DNA from: Akkermansiaceae bacterium
GTDB lineage: Bacteria > Verrucomicrobiota > Verrucomicrobiia > Verrucomicrobiales > Akkermansiaceae
Assembly (NCBI GenBank): GCA_019634595.1
Contig: JAHCBC010000001.1
Span: 868,001 to 932,000 of the forward strand
Length of the DNA: 64,000 nt
Direction of reading: 5' to 3'
Shown: positions 1 to 9,207 of the stretch, piece by piece
Layout of the letters: every line of letters starts with the position of its first letter
Position numbering within the stretch: the stretch's first letter is position 1
Position numbers and translations under genes: made by a program
The notes under the pieces: generated by a model
Told to the model about the DNA's origin: nothing
Database searches by the model: none
Seen by the model: only the letters and a program-made list of their open reading frames with translations

Positions 1-1056
1 TTCTACCTGCTCAGTGGGATCGCCGGATGGGGCTTCCCCGCCATCAAGGATTTCCGTCCCGCCCTGAAAGTGGGCGTCCACTTCGAGGACGGCCGCGTGG
101 AGGAGACGGTCCTTCTCAACGGCATGGCCTTCGGCGACTACAACAAGGAGACGGACATCTCCGGATCGAAGCTGGTGAGGAAAGTCGTCGAAAAGGGCCA
201 GATCCGCCTGATCCGCATCGACGTGAAGAAGCCCGGGAAGATCACGAAGCTGACGCTCGAAAGCAGCAACAACGGGGTGACTCCCGTGGTCGCGGCGATC
301 ACCGCCGACCTTTCCTCCGAAGCTGCGGAGGTGGAGACAAAGACCGAGCCGAAAGAGCTGGAGAAATACGATCCGAAGACCACCGCACCCACGGGCGCGA
401 AGTTCCAGGAACCGAAGGTGGAGGGCACCCTGCGCGTGCTGCTCGCGGGTGCCGGAAGCTCGCATGACTTCCCGCGTTACTTCCTCAAGGAGGACTCGGA
501 GATCCTGAAGGCGGCGGGCGGCATCGATGTCGCGGCCACGCCGAACCTGGGCGAAGCGCTCGCGCTCATCCCGCAGGCGGATGTGCTGGTGTTCAGCGGC
601 AACGATCCGCAGTACGCCCGTCCCGACTTCCAGAAGGCCATCAATGCCTTCGCGGACGCCGGCAAGGGTCTGGTCATGCTGCATGCGGCCACCTGGTATA
701 ACTACCCTCCGGAGACGGGCTACAACGCGCGCTTCATCGGTGGCGGCACCCGCAGCCATGGCAAGGGTGACTTCGATGTGCTGGTGGTCAACAAAGACCA
801 CCCGGTGACCAAGGGCGTTTCCGCGAAGTTCGTCATCAATGATGAGAGCTACCGCATGGAAGTGCCGGACGCCTCGAAGGTGGAGATCCTCACGGAGAAC
901 CACGCCGAGGGAGCCGTCCACCCCAGCGTCTGGGTGACGAAGGACGCGAAGACCAGGATCGTCGGCATCACCCTCGGCCACGCCGCGGAGGCCCATGGAA
1001 ATCCGGATTTCCAGAAACTCCTCGTCAATGCCGTCCGCTGGGTCGCATCGAAATGA
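1..1056 (+). CDS. ThuA-domain protein, 5' end missing
   Basis: The reading frame is open from the first base, so this is the C-terminal 351 residues of a longer protein that starts outside the window. The last ~215 residues resemble the ThuA/trehalose-utilisation domain, a class I glutamine-amidotransferase-like fold: LRVLLAGAGSSHDFPRYF opens the domain, followed by DVLVFSGND, GKGLVMLHAATWY and a closing LGHAAEAHGNPDFQ. The ~115 residues before it look like a beta-rich accessory domain with no clear family. In Verrucomicrobia and Planctomycetes such domains are often attached to secreted or haem-linked sugar dehydrogenases. The true substrate is unknown. The stop overlaps the start of the cupin gene (ATGA), so the two are probably translationally coupled. 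Confidence 0.85.
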   Translation, partial: FYLLSGIAGWGFPAIKDFRPALKVGVHFEDGRVEETVLLNGMAFGDYNKETDISGSKLVRKVVEKGQIRLIRIDVKKPGKITKLTLESSNNGVTPVVAAITADLSSEAAEVETKTEPKELEKYDPKTTAPTGAKFQEPKVEGTLRVLLAGAGSSHDFPRYFLKEDSEILKAAGGIDVAATPNLGEALALIPQADVLVFSGNDPQYARPDFQKAINAFADAGKGLVMLHAATWYNYPPETGYNARFIGGGTRSHGKGDFDVLVVNKDHPVTKGVSAKFVINDESYRMEVPDASKVEILTENHAEGAVHPSVWVTKDAKTRIVGITLGHAAEAHGNPDFQKLLVNAVRWVASK

Positions 1057-1454
1057 AGAATCAGGAAAATATGTCAGCACATCGTTTCACACAGCCGGGA
1101 GAGGAAGAGGTCGAAGTCATCGGCGGAAAGACGCACCTGTGGCACTCGAAGCCCGGCTTCACCACCACGGAGGATCTCCTGTTCGTCCGCGTCCTCATCC
1201 AGCCCGGCGAGGGTCATTCCTTCCACTACCACCCTAACAAGGAGGAGATCATCTACTTCATCTCCGGCACTGCGGAACAGTGGCTGGAGGATGAGATGCG
1301 CGTGATGGGCCCCGGCTCGTCCCTCTACATCCCGAAGGGCGTGGTCCACGCCACCTTCAACCGCAGCGACAGCCCCATCGAGTTCATCGCCGTCATCACC
1401 CCCGCCAGCGCGGAAGGGCCGGTGACGATCGAGGTGGGTGAAAGACCTGCTTGA
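1053..1454 (+). CDS. Small cupin-domain protein
   Basis: A 133-residue single-domain cupin. Cupin motif 1 is seen as HSFHYHPNKEEIIYFISG, with two His and the downstream Glu placed as metal ligands. Motif 2 is seen around GPGSSLYIPKGVVHATFN, with the final His ligand. Such stand-alone cupins are usually metal-binding isomerases, dioxygenases or sugar-binding proteins, and the sequence does not decide between these. The start at 1053 overlaps the upstream stop. An alternative ATG at 1071 would remove six residues. There is no signal peptide, so it is probably cytoplasmic. Coupling to the ThuA-domain gene suggests a shared sugar-related role (inference). Confidence 0.85.
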   Translation: MKNQENMSAHRFTQPGEEEVEVIGGKTHLWHSKPGFTTTEDLLFVRVLIQPGEGHSFHYHPNKEEIIYFISGTAEQWLEDEMRVMGPGSSLYIPKGVVHATFNRSDSPIEFIAVITPASAEGPVTIEVGERPA

Positions 1455-1475
1455 GCACCCCGGTATGGGCCGTGG

Positions 1476-2597
1476 ATGAGGCATGTCCTGTTGTTGGCGT
1501 TGGCCGCGTTATTCGCGGGGAATCTGGAAGCGGAGATCATCGACATACGGAAGGCTCCGTATTCGGCGGCAGGCGATGGCACTGCGGATGACCGTGCCGC
1601 GCTGGCCGCCGCCTTTTCCGCCGCGAAGAAAGGCGACACCATCCTTGTGCCCGCCGGTGACTACCGCATGGTGCTGGGCAAGGGGCGGCTGGCGATGCCC
1701 GACGGTGTGACCCTGCTGGGTGAAGGCGGCCGCTCGAGGTTTCTCCTCGTCTCGGAAGGTGGAAAGCCGGAGCACCGGGAGTTCCTCCAGCCCGGCTCCT
1801 CCTCGGTGCTCCAGGGACTGACGTTTTCGCGTGAAGAGAATTTCGCGGCGGTGCTGTTCCCGCTCTTCGGGGAGAGGGACGGGATCACCTTCCGGGACTG
1901 CGTTTTCGAGGGAGGGGTCGAGAAATTTCCCGGCACCTACTGCCATGCGTTCCAGGTGGGCAACGGCGCGCTCAGGAACCTCACCTTTGACAAGATCGAG
2001 TTGCGCGGATTCACCTTCGGTCTGTTCCAGGCCAACCAGGCGACCGGTTCCGTGGAAGGCGTGATCGTGAGGCAGTCATTGTTTGAGCGGAACAAGGCGT
2101 CGGATCTGGAGTTCAACTCACCCAAAGGAAAGATGACGGACATCCGGGTGGAGGACTGCATTTTCCGGGACAACCTGAGCAAGACCCCTTCGGGTGGCTT
2201 TGCCGTGGGCTTCGCCAATGTCCAGAGAGGGGTGGTGGAGCGCTGCCGGATCGAAAACTACGGCGCGGAGGCCCTGCATGTTGAGGATCGCTCCGAAGAC
2301 ATCCGCCTGTCCGGAAACACCATTGTCGGCGGATCGAAGATCCAGCCGAACGGAGTGATTCTTGTGGTGAACGATTCCCGGAAAGTCGTGATCGAGGGCA
2401 ATTACATCGACGGCCGCCCGAACGAAAACAAGGTCCACCTCGTCCTGGTGACTGCAGGTGGCTCCAAATTCCCGAATCCCTCGGAAGTCTCTCTGAAGGA
2501 CAACGTCCTGCTCAGCGGCCCGAAAACCGTGAAATGGTATCTCCAGGGAGGAAGTGGCCCCGAGCCATCCGGGAACATCGTTGTGGGATCCGAGTGA
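1476..2597 (+). CDS. Secreted right-handed beta-helix (pectate-lyase-like) protein
   Basis: A 373-residue protein with a signal peptide (MRHVLLLALAALFAGNLEA). It continues with the typical start of pectate-lyase superfamily proteins: IDIRKAPYSAAGDGTADDRAALAAAF, then GDTILVPAGDY and a VTLLGEG turn. The remainder carries irregular beta-helix rungs of the type LRNLTFDKIEL, IRVEDCIFRDN, VERCRIENYG and IRLSGNTIVGG. This architecture is usual for polysaccharide lyases, epimerases and other carbohydrate-active or surface proteins. No catalytic residues can be assigned with confidence. It begins 21 bases after the cupin stop and may be in the same transcript. Confidence 0.8.
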   Translation: MRHVLLLALAALFAGNLEAEIIDIRKAPYSAAGDGTADDRAALAAAFSAAKKGDTILVPAGDYRMVLGKGRLAMPDGVTLLGEGGRSRFLLVSEGGKPEHREFLQPGSSSVLQGLTFSREENFAAVLFPLFGERDGITFRDCVFEGGVEKFPGTYCHAFQVGNGALRNLTFDKIELRGFTFGLFQANQATGSVEGVIVRQSLFERNKASDLEFNSPKGKMTDIRVEDCIFRDNLSKTPSGGFAVGFANVQRGVVERCRIENYGAEALHVEDRSEDIRLSGNTIVGGSKIQPNGVILVVNDSRKVVIEGNYIDGRPNENKVHLVLVTAGGSKFPNPSEVSLKDNVLLSGPKTVKWYLQGGSGPEPSGNIVVGSE

Positions 2598-2631
2598 TCT
2601 TCATCCGGTCATCCCCAACAAAGTGTGGGGA

Positions 2632-2707
2632 TGGTGGAGCGTAGCGGATTCGAACCGCTGACCCCTTGCATGCCATGCAAGTGCTCTACCAACTGAGCTA
2701 ACGCCCC
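2632..2707 (-). tRNA. tRNA-Ala (anticodon GGC)
   Basis: Read on the minus strand, the sequence folds as a complete 76-base tRNA. The acceptor stem starts GGGGCGT and pairs with ACGCTCC (one G-U). The D arm contains TAGCTCAGTTGGTAGAGCA, the anticodon stem-loop is CTTGC-ATGGCAT-GCAAG with anticodon GGC, and the T arm contains GGTTCGAATCC. The CCA end is encoded at 2632-2634. It lies between a beta-helix gene and a C39 peptidase gene, with no other tRNA nearby. Confidence 0.97.
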
Positions 2708-2851
2708 TTGCGGGTTTGTCTCCCTTGCGGGAGGCGCGGCGGAGGTTTAGATACGGGGATGGGTGCGTGCAAGACGTTTTTTGAAAATGTTGCGGGTTTC
2801 TCTGGCTGAGTCTCCTTGCCATGGCTTCCGGGAGCGGATTAGGGTTGGCGG

Positions 2852-4096
2852 ATGAACCGGATGTTGGTGGTGGCCGTGGTGGCGGTCTCGGGATGGGTGG
2901 GTGCCCTGCGCGCGGCGGAGAGCAGGATGGAGTGCAAGCTGGATGGCCTGATGGCCTTTCCGCAGGTGTGGGAGATGACGCCGGAACAACTGGAAAAGGA
3001 CTTCGGTGGGGCGAACGGCAAGCTGATGAAGTGGCTGACGAACGACAAGACGCGGGCGAAGTTCAGCCGGAAGCTTTATTCGAATGTGGAGATCGACCTG
3101 AAGACGCTCGATGGAGAGGTGCCGCTGGAGGAGGCGGTGGTGGATTTCGCGGACGGGAAAGTGAACGTGGTCACTTTCTCGGTCTTCAACCGCGGGGATG
3201 GCGGGGAGATCACGAAGGAAGAGTTCGAGAAGCGCTTCAAAGCGTGTGGCGCGGGCATGAGCAAGGCACTGGCGGCAAAGCCATCGGTGACGAAGGCGGA
3301 CCGCCAGCAGGGCTTGCTGTCGGAGGGCTACCGGTGGGCCTCACCGGCCGGGATCGCGGTTCTGGAATACAATGAAGGGGCGCTGGCGGACCAACCCCGC
3401 GAGTTCCTGCGGCTGCGTGTTTCCCGCAAGGGCGCGACGGGTGGGCTGGCGGCCGCCATGCTGGCGAGCCGGGGCGGAGCTGCGGTGAAGCTGTCCGATC
3501 TGCCGAAGAACGTGGTGAAGGAAGAGGATGGCAGTGTCGTTGTCGCCGGACTGCCGATGGTGGATCAGGGGAACAAGGGCTACTGTGTGGTCGCTTCCGT
3601 GCAGCGGCTTTTCGAATACTTCGGCATCGGCGCGGACATGCACCAGATCGCGGCGGTGTCCGGAGCGGATCCGGAGAAGGGGACCAGCACCATGGCCATG
3701 GCCCAGGAACTGGACAAGATCGACTACCGTTTCAAGACCCGCCTGAAGATCCTGGGGATGACCGCGCAGCGCGGTGGATTCGTGCAGGTGGAGCGCGACT
3801 TCGTGGTCGGCAGGCCGATCGATGAGGCCGCGTTCATGAAGATGGTGCGGACTTATGTGAACAACGGACTGCCGCTGCTGTGGTCGCTCGAGCTGGGGCT
3901 GTTCAAGGAGGAACCGGATCTCAACCCCCAGACGGCGGGCGGGCACATGCGCATCATCACCGGCTACAATGACAAGGACCAGTCGATCATCTTCTCCGAC
4001 TCCTGGGGAGCCGGCCATGAAAGGAAACGCATGAAGATGTCGGAGGGTTATCAGGCGACACGGGGCCTGTTCGCCTTGCAGCCGACGGTACGCTAA
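2852..4096 (+). CDS. Secreted C39-like cysteine peptidase-domain protein
   Basis: A 414-residue protein with a signal peptide (MNRMLVVAVVAVSGWVGALRA). The N-terminal half has no recognised family. The C-terminal half, from about residue 225, looks like a peptidase C39-like domain: LPMVDQGNKGYCVVASVQRLF carries the presumed catalytic Cys, GGHMRIITGYN the His, and IIFSDSWG the third residue. C39-like proteins of this type are often stand-alone bacterial cysteine proteases or inactive binding modules. No bacteriocin or ABC exporter lies nearby, so a leader-peptidase role is not supported. The stop overlaps the convergent aldehyde dehydrogenase stop by four bases. Confidence 0.75.
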   Translation: MNRMLVVAVVAVSGWVGALRAAESRMECKLDGLMAFPQVWEMTPEQLEKDFGGANGKLMKWLTNDKTRAKFSRKLYSNVEIDLKTLDGEVPLEEAVVDFADGKVNVVTFSVFNRGDGGEITKEEFEKRFKACGAGMSKALAAKPSVTKADRQQGLLSEGYRWASPAGIAVLEYNEGALADQPREFLRLRVSRKGATGGLAAAMLASRGGAAVKLSDLPKNVVKEEDGSVVVAGLPMVDQGNKGYCVVASVQRLFEYFGIGADMHQIAAVSGADPEKGTSTMAMAQELDKIDYRFKTRLKILGMTAQRGGFVQVERDFVVGRPIDEAAFMKMVRTYVNNGLPLLWSLELGLFKEEPDLNPQTAGGHMRIITGYNDKDQSIIFSDSWGAGHERKRMKMSEGYQATRGLFALQPTVR

Positions 4097-5622
4097 CCGA
4101 GGAAATCCGGCAGCAGGGTGGCGGGAAAGTTCTGATAGGCCACCGGGCGGACGAAGCGGAGCAGGGCGGTGGGACCGACGGCGGAGAAGCGCGGATCACT
4201 GCATGCCGGCCATGGTCCGCCATGCTGGATGGCGGCGTTCACCTCCACTCCGGTTGGCACACCGTTCACGATCACACGGCCCGCGGTTTCCTCCAGCAGC
4301 GGAATGAGATCCACTGCCGCCTGGTCATTTTCCTCCGTGAACAACGTCGCCGTGAGCTGGCCGCCAAGACACTGGAGGATCTGCCTGACCTGATCCAGGC
4401 GGGACCATGTGACGATGATGGAAAGCGGCCCGAAGTATTCCTGCCGGAGAAGTTCTTCATTCAGGAACTCTTCCGCATCCGTGTGGATGAGATGGATGCT
4501 TCCTTCGAGGGTGTCTGGCGCAGCCTCCTTGCACGCAATGACGGATACCGATGGCAGTGCCCGTAGTTTCTTGGTTCCTTCGTTGAAGGCCGCGTGGATG
4601 CCCCGGTGCAGCATGGGCACCGGCGCGATGGCTTCCGCCTCCGCGGCGATGAGTTCCATGAAATCTCTGCCATCTTCTCCGTCCGGGATCAGGATGACAC
4701 CGGGCTTCGTGCAGAACTGACCGGCATTCGTCGTGATGGAGGCAGCCAGCAGGCGCGCGGTCGTTTTGGGATCCTTTTCCAAGCCGGACGGCAGGATCAC
4801 CACGGGGTTGAGACTGCCCATTTCGGCGAAGACCGGGATGGGATCGGGCCGTTTCGCCGCGGCATCGATGAAGATACGGCCCGCATGGGTGGAGCCGGTG
4901 AATCCGACCGCGCGTGTGGCGGGATGGGTGACCAGCGGGATGCCCAGTTCCTTTCCGCTGCCCTGGAGCAAGGAGAAGATGCCCGCAGGAAGACCGGTCC
5001 TGGCGATGGCTGAAGTGATGGCTGCCGCCACCATCTCCGAGGTGCCGGGGTGGGCTTCATGGGCCTTCACCACCACCGGATTCCCGGTGGCGAGCGCGGA
5101 GGCGGTGTCTCCACCGGCCACGGAGTAGGCGAGGGGGAAGTTGCTGGAGCCGAAGACCACCACCGGGCCGATGGGCCGGAAGGCCCGCCTCAGATCCGGC
5201 CGCGGCGATGGAGTGCGGTCCGGCACCGCCGGTTCATGCCGGAGATCGAGCCACGAACCATCCCGCGCGATGGCGGCGAACATCCGGAGATGGCCGGTCG
5301 TGCGGTCCAGTTCGGACTCCAGCCGTGGAATCGGCAGGCCGGTTTCCAGACTCGCCCGGTTGAGCAGATCATGCCGGATGCCGGTGAGATTCTCCGCGAT
5401 GGCTTCGAGAAAGACGGCGCGCGTTTCCCCGGAAGATGTCCGGAAGGTGGGGAAAGCCTCCCGCGCTGCAGCCAATGCGCGATCCACGTCCTTTCCGGAG
5501 GCAGGGAAGAACTCTCCAGGTAGTTCCTCCAACGTGATGGGGGAGAACACGCTGAAGCCCCCAGCGGTCGGTGGGAGATGTTTTCCCCCGATCAGGGAAC
5601 TGCCATGAAACGATGAAGCCAT
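4093..5622 (-). CDS. NAD(P)-dependent aldehyde dehydrogenase (2,5-dioxovalerate dehydrogenase type)
   Basis: A 509-residue member of the aldehyde dehydrogenase superfamily. The Rossmann/NAD(P) region contains VVVFGSSNFPLAYSVAGGD, NPVVVKAHEAHPGTS and GFTGSTHAGR. The general-base Glu is in FAEMGSLNPVVILP and the nucleophile is Cys in GQFCTKPG. The FGSSNFPLAYS...KAHEAHPGTS signature and the CTKPG motif are those of alpha-ketoglutaric semialdehyde (2,5-dioxopentanoate) dehydrogenases, which finish the oxidative breakdown of pentoses, uronic acids or hydroxyproline to 2-oxoglutarate. No sugar-acid dehydratase gene is adjacent, so the pathway is inferred from family only. It converges with the C39 peptidase gene. 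Confidence 0.85.
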   Translation of the reverse strand: MASSFHGSSLIGGKHLPPTAGGFSVFSPITLEELPGEFFPASGKDVDRALAAAREAFPTFRTSSGETRAVFLEAIAENLTGIRHDLLNRASLETGLPIPRLESELDRTTGHLRMFAAIARDGSWLDLRHEPAVPDRTPSPRPDLRRAFRPIGPVVVFGSSNFPLAYSVAGGDTASALATGNPVVVKAHEAHPGTSEMVAAAITSAIARTGLPAGIFSLLQGSGKELGIPLVTHPATRAVGFTGSTHAGRIFIDAAAKRPDPIPVFAEMGSLNPVVILPSGLEKDPKTTARLLAASITTNAGQFCTKPGVILIPDGEDGRDFMELIAAEAEAIAPVPMLHRGIHAAFNEGTKKLRALPSVSVIACKEAAPDTLEGSIHLIHTDAEEFLNEELLRQEYFGPLSIIVTWSRLDQVRQILQCLGGQLTATLFTEENDQAAVDLIPLLEETAGRVIVNGVPTGVEVNAAIQHGGPWPACSDPRFSAVGPTALLRFVRPVAYQNFPATLLPDFLG

Positions 5623-5683
5623 TGGTTTGCGTGAAAACCAATGGCCTTGATTGCCTGCTGTTCAAGAGCGGATGTCGCCCGGA

Positions 5684-6487
5684 TCACCGTTTGCGGCGGG
5701 AGATGAGGGGCAGGGCGCCGAGAAGGCCGATGAGGAGGGAGGACGGCTCCGGCACCACCGCGACGCTCGGCGTGGTGGTGAAGCGGCCGATGATCTCCGC
5801 ACGGCTGGTGGTACCCTCATAGGCGCGGAACTCCGTGCCGGTCGAAAGCGCGTTCAGCGTGTCCGCGTCCATCTTGAAGGACAGCTCCAGATAGTAGGCG
5901 TTGCCGGAACTGTCCTTGTAGCCGGTGGGGGCGAAGTGGTTGGAGAGGGAGACCACATCCGCATTCTGCTCGGCGGTGCCGTTGTTGGGCGTGTTGATCA
6001 GCTTGCTGGTGAAGCTGGTGTTCATCGTCGCCCCGTCCGACGGAAAGCTGAACGTGAAGGACATATCGACGGCGGAGGCCCCGGTGGAGCTTTGGATCGT
6101 GCCATTCCGGTAGTAGAGGTAGCCGATCTGGAAGTCCTGTTCCGGAGCTGCGTTGGTGACATCCACCGGGATGAACCAAAGGGCGCTGGGGTGTGAGTAG
6201 GTGTCGGAGGTGGAGGCACGGCCCCATTGGAAGAATGCGGCGCCGGCAGGTCCGGTGGAGGAAAGTCCGGCTGGAGCGTCCGTGAGGTCCGCACCGGAGT
6301 TGTAGCCATTGGTGAGATTGTTGTCCCGGACCAGCAGGCTGTTGGAGCCTTCTTCGACAGGATTGGTGAAGCGTCCGCTGACCAGGAAGGTGGGTGCGCC
6401 GGAGAGGGTCTGGCCTTTCGCTTCGCGTACGGATGTGATCGCGGCAATGACGCCGACACAGATGAACAGGAACCGGGTGGGGGACAT
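5684..6487 (-). CDS. PEP-CTERM sorted secreted protein
   Basis: A 267-residue protein with an N-terminal signal peptide (MSPTRFLFICVGVIAAITSVREAKG) and a C-terminal PEP-CTERM tail. The tail has VPEPSSLLIGLLGALPLI followed by the basic end SRRKR. The PEP-CTERM/exosortase system processes such tails at the envelope. The body is Ser/Thr/Asn-rich and resembles other beta-sandwich extracellular proteins of Verrucomicrobia, with no enzyme motif visible. It stands alone between the aldehyde dehydrogenase and NUDIX genes. No exosortase gene is present in this window. Confidence 0.85.
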   Translation of the reverse strand: MSPTRFLFICVGVIAAITSVREAKGQTLSGAPTFLVSGRFTNPVEEGSNSLLVRDNNLTNGYNSGADLTDAPAGLSSTGPAGAAFFQWGRASTSDTYSHPSALWFIPVDVTNAAPEQDFQIGYLYYRNGTIQSSTGASAVDMSFTFSFPSDGATMNTSFTSKLINTPNNGTAEQNADVVSLSNHFAPTGYKDSSGNAYYLELSFKMDADTLNALSTGTEFRAYEGTTSRAEIIGRFTTTPSVAVVPEPSSLLIGLLGALPLISRRKR

Positions 6488-6651
6488 GACGGGGTGGGGG
6501 TAAGGGGGAAACCGCCCACGGGGGTGGACGACGGGAAGATCATGCGGGAAATCTCCGGGGAATGATATTACGGGATGCCGTAGGACCGGATGCCTGCGGA
6601 TAAATGGGGATCCACAGCTTGTTCGCTTGGCTCCGGCGGAGGGGATTCCCT

Positions 6652-7281
6652 ATGTTCCGGGGCATGTCGAAGTATGCCGGTGAGCAGGTATTGGTGGTTC
6701 CGCGTTCGTTGCTGGAAGAGATCGGGATTTTCCAGGGGATCAAGGGAGAAGGGGTGGAGCAGGCACTGGAGAAGCTGCTGGACCCTGCGAACCATTTCTT
6801 CATGGACCGCGCCGAGGCGGAGGAAGACCCCACCCACAAGCAACTGATCCCCTATTGCGTTTTCAGACATGGCGACCAACTGCTGCACTATACCCGTGGC
6901 AAGTCGGGCGGGGAAAATCGCCTCCATGCAAAAATTTCGGTGGGCGTGGGTGGCCACATCAACCCGGTGGATACCGGCGGCGGCAGGACCGGCAGGGCCG
7001 CCTATTTCGCCGCGGTGGAGCGGGAGATCGATGAGGAGCTGGACATCCCCGGCGGCTACCAGCAGCGGATCGTCGCCCTGCTCAATGACGACACCAATCC
7101 GGTCGGCCAGGTCCACCTCGGTGTGGTGCATCTCGTCGAGTTGCCGGATGGTAACGTGACGTCGAAGGAAGACGCGCTGTCGGAGCTTTCCTTCAGCTCC
7201 ATCAGCGACCTGAACGGGCCCCTGCATGAGCGCCTGGAAACGTGGTCACAGCACTGCGTGCGTCATTTCGTGGATGCGTGA
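6652..7281 (+). CDS. NUDIX-like hydrolase
   Basis: About 209 residues. The core contains SVGVGGHINPVD, and after a Gly-rich insertion AAVEREIDEELDI, which matches the REuxEExGu half of the NUDIX box. The usual Gx5Ex7 spacing is broken by the insertion, so the fold is likely but the substrate is not predictable. The start at 6652 is preferred because a strong ribosome-binding site (GGAGGGG) lies seven bases upstream. The next ATG, at 6664, is also possible. A frame open from 6604 lacks such a site. Two short hairpin-forming stretches follow the stop, before the glycogen synthase gene. Confidence 0.7.
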   Translation: MFRGMSKYAGEQVLVVPRSLLEEIGIFQGIKGEGVEQALEKLLDPANHFFMDRAEAEEDPTHKQLIPYCVFRHGDQLLHYTRGKSGGENRLHAKISVGVGGHINPVDTGGGRTGRAAYFAAVEREIDEELDIPGGYQQRIVALLNDDTNPVGQVHLGVVHLVELPDGNVTSKEDALSELSFSSISDLNGPLHERLETWSQHCVRHFVDA

Positions 7282-7344
7282 GATTCCGCGAAATAAAGGC
7301 GATCTCCTTGAGATTGATGTGGAATAGTCCACGGATTTGACCTA

Positions 7345-8961
7345 ATGCTCAGCAGTCCCGCCCCTCTCTCACTTTCCGCAAAAACCCCGATGTCTTCGCT
7401 CCCCAAGCCCGAGAAGCCCCGCATTCTCATTGTCACCCCGGAAATCACCTATCTGCCCCCCGGTATGGGCAACATGGCCCAGCGGATGTCGGCGAAAGCC
7501 GGTGGTCTGGCGGACGTCTCAGCATCGCTCGTTTCCGCGTTGTTCGAGCTGGGAGCGGATGTTCACGTAGCCATGCCGAACTACCGGCGGATGTTCCAGG
7601 GCGACGTCTTCAACCTCCATGAACGGGAGTTGAGGAAATACCACGAAGTCCTCCCGGAAGCGCACATCCATCTGGCGGAGGACCGCATCTTCTACTACCG
7701 GGAACACGTCTATAGCAGCCATGCGGATGAGGCGATGAAGATCGCCCTCGTCTTCCAGCGGGAGGTCATCAACAACGTCGTCCCGCGCGTGCGTCCGGAT
7801 CTCATCCACTGCAATGACTGGATGACCGCGCTCATCCCGGCCATGGCGCGCCGCCGGGGCATCAAGAGCCTCTTCACGGTCCATAACATCCACACCCGCC
7901 AGGTGTCTCTCGCGCAGGTGGAGGAGACCGGGATCGATGCCGCGGAGTTCTGGATGAACCTTTATTTCTCCGGTGCCCCGTCGGGCTATGACCACGCCCG
8001 CTCCCATGTGCCGGTGGACCTGCTGACCTCCGGTATTTTCGCCGCCCACTTCATCAATACCGTCAGCCCGCGCTTCCTGTGGGAGATCGTGGAAGGATGG
8101 CACCCCATGGTGCCGCAGACCGTGCGTCAGGAACTGCGGCACAAGTATCTGGCCGGTTGCTCCGACGGCATCCTCAATGCTCCGGATGTTTCCTACAACC
8201 CGCTCACGGACGACTCGCTCGCGCTCAATTTCGACCACAACGATTTCGTAGCCGGAAAGGCCGCCAACAAGAAAGCCCTGCAACTGGAACTCGGCCTGGA
8301 AGAGGACGAAACCGCGCCGATCTTCTTCTGGCCGTCCCGCCTCGACCCCGTCCAGAAAGGCCCGGAACTGCTGACAAACACGCTTCATCGTCTGGTTTCG
8401 GAATACTGGAACCGGAACTTCCAGGTCGTCGTCGTGGCGGACGGTCCGCACCAGCGCTGGATCCATGAGATCGTGGACCGTTTCAACCTCCATGAGAGGG
8501 TGGCCGTGCGGAACTTCGAGGAACGTCTCTCCCGTCTCGCCTACGCCGGTTCGGACTTCATGTTGATGCCGTCCTTGTTCGAGCCATGCGGGCTGCCGCA
8601 GATGACCGCGCCGATCTATGGCTCACTGCCGGTCGTCCATGCCACCGGCGGGTTGTATGACACGGTCCGGCATCTGGATGCGGACGCCTCCACCGGAAAT
8701 GGGTTCCGCTTCGACAACTATGATGCCCGCGGCTTCCGCTGGGCGATCGATGAGGCGATGCGGTTCTTCGCCCTGCCTGCGGAAACCCGCGCCCGTGAGA
8801 TCGGCCGGGTGATGCGGGAAAGCCTGAATGAATTCAGCCACAAGGAAGTCGCCCGGCGCTACATCGCCATCTACGAGCAGATGCTCGCACGTCCGCTGGT
8901 GGAGAAGGAAGCGGGCGAGGAGATTAAGGAAATCGCCGAGCGCGAAGCGCAGATGGCGTAA
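7345..8961 (+). CDS. glgA: Glycogen/starch synthase (GT5)
   Basis: Transfers glucosyl units from ADP- or UDP-glucose to a growing alpha-1,4-glucan. The N-terminal GT5 domain begins RILIVTPEITYLPPG and carries the donor-binding KAGGLADV loop (about residues 51-58). The C-terminal GT-B half has FFWPSRLDPVQKGPELL and the PSLFEPCGLPQMTAPIYGSLP segment with the E-x7-E-type retaining-glucosyltransferase motif, then HATGGLYDTV. The length of 538 is normal for the family. An alternative start at 7390 would drop 15 residues. No Shine-Dalgarno sequence is obvious before either. It stands apart from other glycogen genes. A hairpin follows the stop within five bases. Confidence 0.92.
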   Translation: MLSSPAPLSLSAKTPMSSLPKPEKPRILIVTPEITYLPPGMGNMAQRMSAKAGGLADVSASLVSALFELGADVHVAMPNYRRMFQGDVFNLHERELRKYHEVLPEAHIHLAEDRIFYYREHVYSSHADEAMKIALVFQREVINNVVPRVRPDLIHCNDWMTALIPAMARRRGIKSLFTVHNIHTRQVSLAQVEETGIDAAEFWMNLYFSGAPSGYDHARSHVPVDLLTSGIFAAHFINTVSPRFLWEIVEGWHPMVPQTVRQELRHKYLAGCSDGILNAPDVSYNPLTDDSLALNFDHNDFVAGKAANKKALQLELGLEEDETAPIFFWPSRLDPVQKGPELLTNTLHRLVSEYWNRNFQVVVVADGPHQRWIHEIVDRFNLHERVAVRNFEERLSRLAYAGSDFMLMPSLFEPCGLPQMTAPIYGSLPVVHATGGLYDTVRHLDADASTGNGFRFDNYDARGFRWAIDEAMRFFALPAETRAREIGRVMRESLNEFSHKEVARRYIAIYEQMLARPLVEKEAGEEIKEIAEREAQMA

Positions 8962-9207
8962 GGAGGGTGGACACTCCTGTCCACCGGCGGCATTGGCGAA
9001 TCACAACAGATCCGCCGCAAAGCCGCCAAGGTCGCAAGGAACGCCGAGAGAAGAAAACGATTTTTCCAAAATTCGCATGATTTGCGTTCAGTCTTCTTTC
9101 TTCCCTGAACACTGAACACCTCTCCTCTTTTTTTTCGCCAATGCCGCCGGTGGAAAAGAATGGGAGCGAAGCGGACATGGCGGCTCTGCCGCCATGTCCA
9201 CCCTCCT
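8961..9207 (+). repeat. 247-bp inverted-repeat (MITE-like) intergenic element
   Basis: The gap between two converging genes is bounded by a perfect 12-bp inverted repeat: AGGAGGGTGGAC at 8961-8972 and its complement at 9196-9207. A second perfect inverted pair of 20 bases lies inside at 8981-9000 and 9134-9153. There are two further hairpins: 8966-8985 (8-bp stem, loop CTCC) and 9173-9199 (12-bp stem GGACATGGCGGC, 3-base loop). No open reading frame lies in it. The ends also overlap the glgA stop and the stop of the next gene, so the hairpins may act as transcription terminators for both. Whether it is mobile cannot be told from one copy. Confidence 0.6.

Noticed and set aside
7282-7344. Riboswitch before glgA
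   Set aside because: Only two five-base stems are visible in 63 bases. No known riboswitch core fits.
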